A DNA stretch of 64,000 nucleotides from Pseudomonadota bacterium (GTDB lineage: Bacteria > Desulfobacterota > Desulfovibrionia > Desulfovibrionales > Desulfovibrionaceae): contig JAEYDL010000006.1 in NCBI GenBank assembly GCA_023403845.1, positions 1-64,000 on the forward strand, written 5' to 3'. The notes under the pieces were generated by a model that was not told where the DNA came from, searched no databases, and saw nothing but the letters and a program-made list of their open reading frames with translations. This document shows positions 56,178 through 64,000 of the stretch, one piece after another. The first letter of the stretch is position 1; each line of letters begins with the position of its first letter. The translations under genes were made by a program, and so were the position numbers.

Positions 56178-57467
56178 CTAGTGGGCGTCCTTGTAGTCGG
56201 GATGTTCGAACAGCACCGGCATTTTCGAGGCGATGAACCGATAGGCCGTCACAATAAGCGTCACGATGAACACGGACAGACCGATTTCGGCCAGACTCGG
56301 GAAGTACCGGTCGGCGGCAGGAAGCTGCCAGTTGAATCCTACGAGGCAAACGTTGAACCGATTGACCACAATGCCGAGGACCGCGATGATCGAAGCGATG
56401 CGCACCACCTTCACCCGACGTTCACGCACGCCGATGGCATACAGGAATGCGGGCAGCAGAACGAAACCGAGCATTTCGACCAGGAACCAGGCACCATAAC
56501 CGGTAGCAAGGTAATGCCAGTCGTTGTCCATGGTGAGGTCCATGACCTTGATGGCGAAATATCCCATCAGGACGAAAGAGGCGGCGCGACCGAAGCCGAA
56601 TACGACTCCATCGGCCTCACGCAGGTGCGTTTCATCCATCTTGTGATGCAGAGACGAATGACTCAGCGTCCCTTCGAAGATGACCATGGAAAGCCCGGCG
56701 ACCATAGAGGAAACGAAGAAAAACACGGGCATAAAAGGTGAATACCACAGCGGATGCAGCTTGCTCGGCGCGATGAGGAACAGCGCACCCAGCGAGGACT
56801 GGTGCATGGTAGACAACACCACCCCAAGAATGGTCAACGGAATGGTAAAGGCCAGCACGGCCTTCCGGATGGGACGCAGCCGGGGACGCACCTTGGCGAC
56901 CCAGCGCGGAGGCTCCTTCATGCCGAGCAGCCACTCCATCGCGGCCGGCGACCATTCGATGAACAGCACGGTTACATAGATACCCACGCACAACCCCACT
57001 TCGAACAACAGGGACGTGGTCCCCTGAGAAACGAACAGGGGATAGGGCAGTCGCCACGGCTGACCTACATCGTAAAGCAGCGCCACGACGACGAAGGCAT
57101 ACCCGAGGAAAGCCGTGGTGATGGCCGGGCGGACCGCAGAATGAAAACGTTTCAGCCCGAACAGATAGCAGGCCGCCGAGGTAACGTAGCCGCCAGCCGC
57201 CAGAGCGACGCCGCACAACAGGTCGAAGGCGATCCAGATGCCCCAGGGATTGTTGTCGTCAAGATTGCTTACCGCGCCGATGCCAAAACCGAAACGGCCT
57301 ATGGTGATCAGAATGCCGAAGGCCAGAATGACGGCCGTAATCACATTGCCCGGGGTTCGAGGAATGGAAAGCAGAGTCTTGCCGAAACACCCCTGCATGC
57401 AGGGTCTGGCTGACCAGTAGGCCGCCTTCTCTTCCAGACGTTCAGAAAGAAGATTCCAGAATTTCAT
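56178..57467 (-). CDS. hmcC: Hmc complex NrfD-type membrane subunit HmcC
   Basis: A 429-residue polytopic protein of the NrfD/PsrC family with ten or so hydrophobic helices. The conserved PWGIWIAFDLLCGVALAAGGY stretch near residues 72-92 is typical. NrfD proteins bind quinone but no haem and pair with a ferredoxin-like subunit, here HmcB. Its ATG shares one base with the hmcB stop (TAATG). Confidence 0.93.
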   Translation of the reverse strand: MKFWNLLSERLEEKAAYWSARPCMQGCFGKTLLSIPRTPGNVITAVILAFGILITIGRFGFGIGAVSNLDDNNPWGIWIAFDLLCGVALAAGGYVTSAACYLFGLKRFHSAVRPAITTAFLGYAFVVVALLYDVGQPWRLPYPLFVSQGTTSLLFEVGLCVGIYVTVLFIEWSPAAMEWLLGMKEPPRWVAKVRPRLRPIRKAVLAFTIPLTILGVVLSTMHQSSLGALFLIAPSKLHPLWYSPFMPVFFFVSSMVAGLSMVIFEGTLSHSSLHHKMDETHLREADGVVFGFGRAASFVLMGYFAIKVMDLTMDNDWHYLATGYGAWFLVEMLGFVLLPAFLYAIGVRERRVKVVRIASIIAVLGIVVNRFNVCLVGFNWQLPAADRYFPSLAEIGLSVFIVTLIVTAYRFIASKMPVLFEHPDYKDAH

Positions 57468-58681
57468 TAGGCCTCCCCGCCGTCGGTTTTGCCCTTGTCG
57501 GCAGCAGGCGTTTCAGCTTCGGGGGTTTCGCCGGCTTCCACGGGCGAAGGAACATCGACAGTCTCATCCGGAGCAGCTTCAGAAGCGCCCTTCAGTTCGG
57601 CCACGGCAGCGGCCACCGCTTCAGCCTTTTCCGCCTCAAGCCGTTCCCGAAGCGATGCCTCGGCTTCGGCCACAGCCTTCTTCACTTCGGAGGCCACGGC
57701 CTTTTCCTTGTCCTTTTCAGCCTTCTCAAGACTCTTCTTGAGGTTCTTCTCGGCCTCTTCCTTCGTATGCGCCACGGCAGCGGCCACCGCTTCAGCCTGT
57801 TCTTCCGCGGCGATCTTTTCCTTGCGCTTGGTAATGGCGTACGCCCCGCCAAGCAGCACGGGCCAGATACCCACGACCATGGGCACGGCGCCGAGCGCTC
57901 CGCTGGTATAGTCGGCCGCCGGTTTCGTGCCGAGTTCCTCATTCATGCCCACAGCGGAGAATTCAGCTCCGGAGATGACCATCCATGCAGTCCCGCCCAT
58001 CTCATGCTCGCCATAGACATGATTCTGATACCGCTCGGGATTCTTGCGGATACGGTCCCAGGCAATCTTGATCAGATCTTCACGTCTGCCGAAAATCAAC
58101 GCTCCGGTCGGACAGTTCTCCACGCATCCCGGGAGCTTGCCCTCCTGAAGCCGGGGGTGGCACATGGTGCACTTCTGCACCACTGGCGCCAGAACCCGAT
58201 CATAGGTATAGGCGGGGATATTGAACGGGCATGCGATCATGCAGTACCGGCAGCCCACGCACAGCGTAGGATCATAGGTCACGGACCCATCCGGATTCTT
58301 GGAAAAGGCCTTCACGAAACAGGCGCTCGCGCAGGCGGGCTCCTGGCAGTGCATGCACTGGGTCTTGCGGAAGACGTCCCTGTCCAGACTGACCGGATGA
58401 TATTTGTTCACCACGGTCCACTGGGAAGCGGAGGTCCGACGCGTCTTGTCCAAAACATTGAGGTCGGTAAACGGTTCCTCGGGTTCCGGCAGGTCGTTGA
58501 CCTTGTTGCACGCCTCCTCGCACCGGCGGCAGCCGATGCAGAGCGTCGTGTCATGCAGTACGCCCTTGCCTTCGGGGTATCCCTTGAAGGTCCCTCCGGA
58601 GGCGGAAGCCGTGCCCGCACCCGCGAGCGCGGAACCAAGGCCCAGACCTCCCATAAGGGTAAGGAAAGATCTTCTGTTCAT
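57467..58681 (-). CDS. hmcB: Hmc complex four-cluster ferredoxin HmcB with long coiled-coil tail
   Basis: A 404-residue periplasmic ferredoxin. The N-terminus NRRSFLTLMGGLGLG is a Tat signal. Four cysteine groups for [4Fe-4S] clusters are CIGCRRCEEAC, CMHCQEPACASAC, CVGCRYCMIAC and the split CTMC with CVENC. After a membrane helix (about 264-283) comes a charged Ala/Glu/Lys-rich tail (about 288-404) that is a predicted coiled-coil and then a Pro/Glu/Ala-rich end, not needed for cluster binding. It links HmcA to HmcC. Confidence 0.93.
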   Translation of the reverse strand: MNRRSFLTLMGGLGLGSALAGAGTASASGGTFKGYPEGKGVLHDTTLCIGCRRCEEACNKVNDLPEPEEPFTDLNVLDKTRRTSASQWTVVNKYHPVSLDRDVFRKTQCMHCQEPACASACFVKAFSKNPDGSVTYDPTLCVGCRYCMIACPFNIPAYTYDRVLAPVVQKCTMCHPRLQEGKLPGCVENCPTGALIFGRREDLIKIAWDRIRKNPERYQNHVYGEHEMGGTAWMVISGAEFSAVGMNEELGTKPAADYTSGALGAVPMVVGIWPVLLGGAYAITKRKEKIAAEEQAEAVAAAVAHTKEEAEKNLKKSLEKAEKDKEKAVASEVKKAVAEAEASLRERLEAEKAEAVAAAVAELKGASEAAPDETVDVPSPVEAGETPEAETPAADKGKTDGGEA

Positions 58682-58696
58682 ATGTCTCCTTACCTC

Positions 58697-60364
58697 CTAC
58701 TTCTTAAGCGGGGCATGACATCCCGCGCAGTCTGTAGCGGCAGGCTTCGTGATCTGCATCCGATCATGGCAGGCCATGCACTGCTGATGATAGGCGGCCC
58801 TCAGCGCAGGCCTGCCCGAATCCTTCACCACCTGATTTCCCTGACTGCCATGGCAGCTCGCGCACTTCGGCGGAGACATGAGGTCGGCCTGAGGCGTATG
58901 GTGGTGACATGCGGCGCACAGCGTAGTCGGCGTCGAATGGAACGCAGCAGCCATGCCGTTGCCGGCAGTGCCGTTCAGCAGCGTTTCGTAAATCTTCCTG
59001 TGGGGGAAGTGGGATGGGGCGAATTCATCGGACAGACTGCCGATCTCGACCCATTCCGGCACGTCCTGAGGAGCGACGGGACTGGCGGGAGCAGGTTTGG
59101 AAGCAAGATTTTCGGCAGCCACGACGGAGAGACTTTTCTTGAGTTCCTCGTCGGAGGATGCGCCCTCCACAGCGGCGGAAAGGCCCGTTACGTCAACATG
59201 GCATACGGAGCAGGACTGCGGCGCCATCGCCGGCAGAGCTCCGTGGCAGCCCGTACATTCCTTCCGTTCGTTGATTTTCTGCTGATGGCATCCCACGCAG
59301 CTGCGATCTGAATCGGGGGCATGCATGGCCTGTGCAAGGGTCACAAAATTGCTTTCCGGAGTGCCTTCCAGCGTATGGCAGACCGTGCAGGATTCGATGC
59401 GCGTATGATGGCAGACCTGGCAGCTGTCCGTGACGCCCTCGTGGGCCTTGTGGTTGAACAGAACCGGCTTCATGCCGGAACCATCGGCAGCGACAAGGGA
59501 ACGCTTGTCATTTCCGCCGACGGGCATCAAAACGGTGGCATCCGGCTGGCCGCGCATAAGTCTCGGCACATCCGCAATCTGGCGATATTCGGCCTGTGCT
59601 TCCAGAGTATGACATCCGGCGCAGGTATCAGGTCCGCTCGCAGCCTTCGGCGTTTCCGCGGATGCCCTATCTCCATTCTGCGCATCAGCGGACATGTCCG
59701 CATGACACCATACGCACCTGGTGTGCACAGCGTCCTTCAGAGAGGGTTTGCTCCCTTCGGCCTCGGCTCCGTGACAGGCTGCGCAGGCATCTTCCGTTCC
59801 GGGAACCCAGATCAGCTTCTGCAGCTTTTCATCATAAATATGATGACAGGCCCCGCAGTTTTCGCTGGAACCAACAGGTCCCTTGATGGCCTTGGAGCTG
59901 ACATGAAGATAGTGGAGAGACTTGTCGCCCATCTTCACGGGCGCAGGCGTGGACACATAGGGCGACTTCGCATCATGACAGGCGCGGCATTCCCCGTCCT
60001 GCGGTCCTTTGTCCATTTCCGCATGACAACCGATACAGCCCTCATGGAACAACTGTTCCAGCTTTTTCGGGTCACTCTCCTCATTCCAGCGCATGAACCC
60101 GCTATGTCCATCCGCAGTCTCAGAATGACAGACGGAACAGTCCTTTCCCTGAAGGGCAAGAGCTTGCGTGTGCTTGTCATGCAAAAACACGGCGGGCGGC
60201 ATTTCCAGCGCCTTGTGCTGGCCGATGGCGTCGATGCGGATCACGTCAGGTCTGCCGACAGCGGCGACGGATGACGTTTCGAACAGGGACGCAAGCCCAC
60301 CCAGACCGATCACGGCAATCGCCGCCAGCGCAACCCAACGCAGCAGTTTTCGACCGTTTTCCAT
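58697..60364 (-). CDS. hmcA: High-molecular-weight cytochrome c HmcA (16 haems)
   Basis: A 555-residue secreted cytochrome. An N-terminal signal/anchor (about residues 8-35) is followed by 16 CxxCH haem sites that I counted one by one (first CSVCH, last CAGCH near the end). Their grouping resembles repeated class III cytochrome c3 domains, as in HmcA of D. vulgaris. It collects electrons from periplasmic hydrogenases, probably via tetrahaem cytochrome c3, and passes them to the membrane part. The ATG at 60364 has AAAGGA eight bases upstream and is preferred to the upstream in-frame codon. First gene of the operon. Confidence 0.96.
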   Translation of the reverse strand: MENGRKLLRWVALAAIAVIGLGGLASLFETSSVAAVGRPDVIRIDAIGQHKALEMPPAVFLHDKHTQALALQGKDCSVCHSETADGHSGFMRWNEESDPKKLEQLFHEGCIGCHAEMDKGPQDGECRACHDAKSPYVSTPAPVKMGDKSLHYLHVSSKAIKGPVGSSENCGACHHIYDEKLQKLIWVPGTEDACAACHGAEAEGSKPSLKDAVHTRCVWCHADMSADAQNGDRASAETPKAASGPDTCAGCHTLEAQAEYRQIADVPRLMRGQPDATVLMPVGGNDKRSLVAADGSGMKPVLFNHKAHEGVTDSCQVCHHTRIESCTVCHTLEGTPESNFVTLAQAMHAPDSDRSCVGCHQQKINERKECTGCHGALPAMAPQSCSVCHVDVTGLSAAVEGASSDEELKKSLSVVAAENLASKPAPASPVAPQDVPEWVEIGSLSDEFAPSHFPHRKIYETLLNGTAGNGMAAAFHSTPTTLCAACHHHTPQADLMSPPKCASCHGSQGNQVVKDSGRPALRAAYHQQCMACHDRMQITKPAATDCAGCHAPLKK

Positions 60365-60479
60365 GGTGGCAGTCCTTTGCAAAAGAAAATAACCGATTCC
60401 CCAGACAATCCCTCCCCCGTCTCTTCCTCCATGAACCGGTTATAGTTCAAGAGTTCGGGGAAGTTCCTAGCTTCCCGTG

Positions 60480-60508
60480 CTGTTAGCGTGAAAAAAAGGC
60501 TTCGTCAA
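60480..60508 (-). promoter_or_regulatory. Candidate promoter of the hmc operon
   Basis: TTGACG (60508-60503), a 17-base spacer and TAACAG (60485-60480) on the minus strand place a start about 110 bases before hmcA. The leader contains an AACCGGTT palindrome near 60434-60441. Confidence 0.5.
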
Positions 60509-60632
60509 GGGGACTTTGTCAGATCGCTTCCTGCCTTGCAGCATCCATTTTCAACAGTTTAAGAAAAAAAGAGCAATCAAAGTACCTTTTACTGATCTTA
60601 AGGACTAATTATGTGATACACAAAACTATTTT

Positions 60633-61523
60633 TTAAAACAGCACATCTTCTTCCGCCGGAGAAAACTCAAAAAACTTCCCGCACGCCGCAAATCCCTGCC
60701 GACTGTAGACAGGCGCTCCTTCCTCGGAAGCCAGCAGAACGGCCCGCCCTGCCCCTGCCGCCCGTCCGGCCATAAGCAAAGCGGTCGTCATGGTCGAACC
60801 GACTCCCCTGCCCCGCCACGCCTTCAAAGTCGCGACCATATGCAGGCCAGCCACGGCCCCCCCTTCGCTCAAAAAGAGTTCCCCGCAACCTACCGGTTCC
60901 TCTCCGGCGAAGGCAAGAAAAAGCCGCATAGGACTCCGTTCCTTCAGCAACGCCTTTGCTCCTCTCCGGAAAAACAGAGGCACTTCCATATCGGGAGGCG
61001 TCCAGTTCGCCCCCATCACCCGCGCAAAGGCGTCAATTTCCGCCAGAGTCCGCACGGGCGTAATCCGTATTCCGTGGCGCTCTTGAAAATTATCCATACT
61101 TACTTGAGAAAACTGGAGAAACATGGCCTGTTCCTCTTCAGTTTTTCGATAGCCCGCCAGCTCGAAAGCCGAACAGAGCCTTCCTTCATTTTCCGGATGT
61201 TCCGTTCCCGTCCATATGGAGAAGGCCCTTTTCCCCTCCACCTGCGGAGAAAAGGCATCGGCCAGAGGAAACAGGGACTGGCGTTCCAGACCAGAAAAAC
61301 GTCTGCCTGCAACTGCAAGCAACGCCTGGAACTCCTCCGTGCGCTCCTTGTCCAGAGCCATCCGGTCAGGGCACACAATCTTGTTGAACGTATCCGTACC
61401 AAACCCCGAGTCCGCCAGCAGCCACTCCCCATGCCGTTCAACCCGCATACCCGGCGTGCATGCCTGAATATATGCGACATGCTCAAACAGATTTCGACAA
61501 ATGGATGTAAACAGAGCGCTCAT
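60633..61523 (-). CDS. GNAT-family N-acetyltransferase
   Basis: A 296-residue protein. The C-terminal half (about 150-285) has the GNAT acetyl-CoA-binding motif: FLAFAGEEPVGCGELFLSEGGAVAGLHMVAT, then the pyrophosphate loop KAWRGRGVGSTMTTALL and the later EEGAPVYSRQGF. The N-terminal half resembles a second, degenerate GNAT fold, giving the double-domain length. The substrate is unknown. AAGGAG lies five bases before the ATG. It is between hmcA and the gpmI group, apparently with its own promoter because a terminator precedes it. Confidence 0.85.
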   Translation of the reverse strand: MSALFTSICRNLFEHVAYIQACTPGMRVERHGEWLLADSGFGTDTFNKIVCPDRMALDKERTEEFQALLAVAGRRFSGLERQSLFPLADAFSPQVEGKRAFSIWTGTEHPENEGRLCSAFELAGYRKTEEEQAMFLQFSQVSMDNFQERHGIRITPVRTLAEIDAFARVMGANWTPPDMEVPLFFRRGAKALLKERSPMRLFLAFAGEEPVGCGELFLSEGGAVAGLHMVATLKAWRGRGVGSTMTTALLMAGRAAGAGRAVLLASEEGAPVYSRQGFAACGKFFEFSPAEEDVLF

Positions 61524-61553
61524 GCGATCTCCTTTTCCGCCTCATGCGGGCAT

Positions 61554-61582
61554 AAAAAACCCCGAAGAAGGATTCTCCGGGG
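61554..61582 (-). terminator. Terminator of the rsfS-gpmI-zinc ribbon group
   Basis: A 10-bp stem (61560-61569 with 61573-61582, one G-T wobble) followed on the minus strand by TTTTTT. It lies 150 bases past the zinc-ribbon stop and just before the GNAT start. Confidence 0.9.
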
Positions 61583-61731
61583 CAGCAAAACAATCAGCCG
61601 TTTTCATTGACTTGTATTTTTCTGGAACAATCCAATGAACTAAAAGAATATCAACAGGACGCCTCATTTTCAGGAATGCGAAGCAATAGCTTGAAAAAAT
61701 ATGTCCATCACATATTTTCTTTGCCTTCGGC

Positions 61732-61974
61732 TCAGGCAAAATCAGGGTCCACGGCGGCACGTCCTCCGCCCAGCATGATTTTGACGAAATGCACGGTATG
61801 CTCGTCCACCGGAACAAGAGGGAAGGCTGTTCCGCAAGCCTCGCAATGAGCCATGGCAGGCTGCGTCGGTGCCACAAAAGGATTCTTGCAGCCGCACTTC
61901 GGACACCTGTAGAGAAAAATCAGTTCCATTCCCTCGGGTGCGACGGGCTGTACGGAACGCTGGTATTCGTTCAT
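61732..61974 (-). CDS. Small zinc-ribbon protein
   Basis: An 80-residue protein with two cysteine pairs (Cys24/Cys27 in CPKCGCKN and Cys44/Cys47 in CEACGTAF), forming a likely zinc ribbon. The remainder is unassigned. Its start overlaps the gpmI stop by four bases (ATGA) and GGAG is upstream, so it is a real, coupled gene. No specific function can be given. Confidence 0.75.
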   Translation of the reverse strand: MNEYQRSVQPVAPEGMELIFLYRCPKCGCKNPFVAPTQPAMAHCEACGTAFPLVPVDEHTVHFVKIMLGGGRAAVDPDFA

Positions 61975-63530
61975 AGGACTTCTCCAGCGACCAGGCTCTC
62001 ACCCGTCATGACCGCAGGCTTTTCAATTTCCCACAGATCCAGCAATGTCGGGGCGATATCGCCAAGCTTGCCGCCATCCCGCAGGGCAACAGGCTTCAGA
62101 TCTCCCTCCACAACCACAAGCGGCACCGGATTGCAGCTATGCGCCGTCTGAGGATGCCCTTCCCCATCCAGCAGTTCCTCGGCATTGCCGTGGTCGGCGG
62201 TCACAAGCACACGCCCGCCCGAGCCGAGCACGGTTTCCACCAGCTTTCTGGCGCAGGTATCGACTTCGTGCAGAGCCTTCACCACGGCGTCGATCTTTCC
62301 TGTATGTCCGACCATATCCGGATTGGCGAGATTGCAGACGGCCAGTGTGTAGCCGCCCTGCTTCCAGCTCTCGATGAAACGGTCTGTCACTTCCCGAATG
62401 CTCATCTCCGGCTTGAGGTCATAGGTCGGCACGTCTTTTGGCGACTCCACCAGAACCCGATCCTCTCCGGGAAAAGGCTCCTCCCGACCGCCGCTGAAAA
62501 AATAGGTGACATGCGCGTACTTTTCCGTTTCCGCAATGCGCAGTTGCCTCAGTCCATGACCGGAAACGACCTCGCCGAGGGTCATTTCCAGATTGTCCTT
62601 GGCGAAGGCCACGGGAACATGCAGGGAGGCGTCATAGGACGTCATGGTTGCAAGACCGGCCAGATCGGGAATACGGCCACGTTCGAAGCCAGAAAAGCCG
62701 GCGTCGTGGAACGTGCTGACGAGCTGTCTGGCCCGATCCGCACGGAAGTTGAAGAAAAAGAGTCCATCTCCATCCCGAACGCATACCTCTTCAGGATCTC
62801 CAAGCAGGATGGGCTTGACGAACTCGTCCGTCACCCCGTCCGCATAGGAGGTCTCAAGCGCGACTGCAGGGTCGGCGGCATGTGCGCCCTCTCCATGGAC
62901 CAGCATGTTCCACGCCAGCCTGATTCTGTCCCAGTTCCTGTCCCGGTCCATGGCGTAGTAACGTCCGCACAGAGAGGCCAGCCGCACAGGAACGTCCGGA
63001 TGCGTGTTCCTCGTCTCATCCATGCTCCGCAGTAAGCGCTTCACAAAGGAAATGCCCGACATGGGACTGGTATCCCGTCCGTCCATGAACATCTGAAGCA
63101 GTACGGGGACGCCCTGTTCCACGGCAATGCGGATCAAGGCCTCAATATGGCCGATATGGCTGTGCACGCCGCCGTCGGAAAGCAGTCCGGCCAGATGCAG
63201 CCGCCCCCCGCGGGAACGGATCGCTCGCAGCAACTCCAGCAGCACCGGATTTTTCGCGAGTTCCCCGTTTTCCACGGCCACGTCGATGCGGGTCATGTCC
63301 TGATACACTACACGCCCCGCCCCGATGTTGAGATGACCGACCTCGGAATTACCCATGTATCCAGCGGGCAACCCTACGGCACGTCCCGAAGCGGCGATGC
63401 TCGTCGCGCCGGGAAGAGAAAAGAGACGATCCAGAAAAGGCGTATCGGCAAGGCGCACGGCATTGCCGGGTCCGGCCGGAGCCAGGCCATATCCGTCGAG
63501 AATCAGCAACAGGGTCGGGGTAAACGGCAT
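61971..63530 (-). CDS. gpmI: 2,3-bisphosphoglycerate-independent phosphoglycerate mutase
   Basis: A 519-residue glycolytic and gluconeogenic enzyme interconverting 3- and 2-phosphoglycerate with two Mn ions. The metal site begins LLILDGYGLA, the phosphorylated Ser62 is in GNSEVGHLNIGAGR, and MDGRDTSP, GRYYAMDRD, CNLANPDMVGHTG and VTADHGNAEE complete the alkaline-phosphatase-like core. The ATG at 63530 follows AAGGA; earlier codons overlap the rsfS leader. It is 23 bases after rsfS. Confidence 0.96.
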   Translation of the reverse strand: MPFTPTLLLILDGYGLAPAGPGNAVRLADTPFLDRLFSLPGATSIAASGRAVGLPAGYMGNSEVGHLNIGAGRVVYQDMTRIDVAVENGELAKNPVLLELLRAIRSRGGRLHLAGLLSDGGVHSHIGHIEALIRIAVEQGVPVLLQMFMDGRDTSPMSGISFVKRLLRSMDETRNTHPDVPVRLASLCGRYYAMDRDRNWDRIRLAWNMLVHGEGAHAADPAVALETSYADGVTDEFVKPILLGDPEEVCVRDGDGLFFFNFRADRARQLVSTFHDAGFSGFERGRIPDLAGLATMTSYDASLHVPVAFAKDNLEMTLGEVVSGHGLRQLRIAETEKYAHVTYFFSGGREEPFPGEDRVLVESPKDVPTYDLKPEMSIREVTDRFIESWKQGGYTLAVCNLANPDMVGHTGKIDAVVKALHEVDTCARKLVETVLGSGGRVLVTADHGNAEELLDGEGHPQTAHSCNPVPLVVVEGDLKPVALRDGGKLGDIAPTLLDLWEIEKPAVMTGESLVAGEVL

Positions 63531-63553
63531 AGTGAAATCCTTATGGAAAAAGC

Positions 63554-63982
63554 TTATTCCGCCGTTCCGGAAAGTTCTCCATGCAATACGGGAGCCTGCT
63601 TCCACAGGGCCTCGATCCGGAACAGATCGCGCATGTCCTGCTGAAAAATATGCACGACGACATCATTAAGATCAGCAAGGACCCACTGAGCGGCCTGATA
63701 GCCTTCCATCCGCAAAAATTCATAATTGAGCTTCGAACACTGTTCCAGCAGACCGTCGGCAAGACTTCTGGCATGCCGCTGCGAATTGGCCGTCAGGACG
63801 ATCACGACGTCCATACACTGGCTGAAGGCGGATACGTCCAGCGCAACGACATCGCGCGCCTTGCTTTCTTCCAGCCATTGCACGAGCGTGGCAGCCTTTT
63901 CGGAAGCAGGCGCGGTGGAAAATTTGCGAGGCACCGCAGGTTGACGAGAGGAGGTTCCGGCGACGGACTCGACCTTGGCCAT
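63554..63982 (-). CDS. rsfS: Ribosome silencing factor RsfS
   Basis: A 142-residue RsfS/DUF143 protein. A variable N-terminal tail (1-27) precedes the core, where SEKAATLVQWLEESKARDVVALDVS and GYQAAQWVLADLNDVVVHIFQQDMRDLFRIEALW (given in pieces) are characteristic. RsfS binds L14 on the large subunit and blocks joining of the subunits when nutrients run out. It is first in the group rsfS-gpmI-zinc ribbon as far as the window shows. The start is complete at 63982. Confidence 0.93.
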   Translation of the reverse strand: MAKVESVAGTSSRQPAVPRKFSTAPASEKAATLVQWLEESKARDVVALDVSAFSQCMDVVIVLTANSQRHARSLADGLLEQCSKLNYEFLRMEGYQAAQWVLADLNDVVVHIFQQDMRDLFRIEALWKQAPVLHGELSGTAE

Positions 63983-64000
63983 CTGAAGAGTAGGGTTATT

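Noticed and set aside
57767..59311. Long open frame antisense to hmcB and hmcA
   Set aside because: It crosses the boundary of two well-supported minus-strand genes and has no domain.

Overview
The window looks like chromosomal DNA of a Desulfovibrionaceae-type anaerobe (Desulfovibrio/Bilophila group). The strongest marker is a complete six-gene hmc operon, whose first gene encodes a cytochrome with 16 CxxCH haem sites. A Deltaproteobacterial-style lolC-lolD-bamA-amidase-ompH-lpxD-fabZ-lpxA envelope cluster and an anaerobic haem-degradation radical SAM enzyme fit the same picture. I see no prophage, insertion sequence or CRISPR array. The species cannot be fixed from the sequence alone.

Layout. 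1-3.4 kb: polyphosphate:AMP phosphotransferase, a DsbA-family protein and a YtqB-like methyltransferase. 3.5-18.9 kb: a catabolic island. On the minus strand are a sodium:solute symporter with its small DUF3311-like partner, a creatininase-family amidohydrolase and an M28-type peptidase, next to a LysR regulator. Divergent on the plus strand is one tight operon: polysaccharide deacetylase, peptide-type ABC importer (SBP, two permeases, two ATPases), SDR dehydrogenase and a cytoplasmic gamma-glutamyltransferase-like Ntn hydrolase. I infer uptake and deamidation of an amide or gamma-glutamyl compound. 19-19.5 kb: a DtxR-family regulator.

19.7-34.8 kb: a complete Tad (tight adherence) pilus locus on the minus strand, flp-tadV-cpaB-cpaC-cpaD-tadZ-tadA-tadB-tadC-tadD-tadE-tadF, ending in three tandem paralogues of a TadG-like von Willebrand A protein. 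Two of the three carry a long (GA)n dinucleotide run right after the start codon. With 15 repeats the last paralogue is in frame; with 16 repeats the middle one is out of frame. This looks like slipped-strand phase variation of the exposed pilus-associated proteins, analogous to the CT-repeat switches of Helicobacter outer-membrane adhesins. The paralogues also share almost identical DNA patches, which suggests gene conversion. This is the most interesting system in the window.

34.8-37.1 kb: a HutW/ChuW-like haem-degrading radical SAM protein and tRNA-Asn. 37.4-48.9 kb: lysS, then the lol/bam/lpx envelope operon and tRNA-Thr(GGT). 49.3 kb: a tiny His/Pro-rich lipoprotein. 49.6-53.4 kb: metE fused in frame to a complete YxjG-like second methionine-synthase module, under a cobalamin riboswitch with a visible promoter. 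53.8-60.5 kb: hmcABCDEF, a periplasmic cytochrome c to membrane redox complex. 60.6-64 kb: a GNAT acetyltransferase, a zinc-ribbon protein, gpmI and rsfS.
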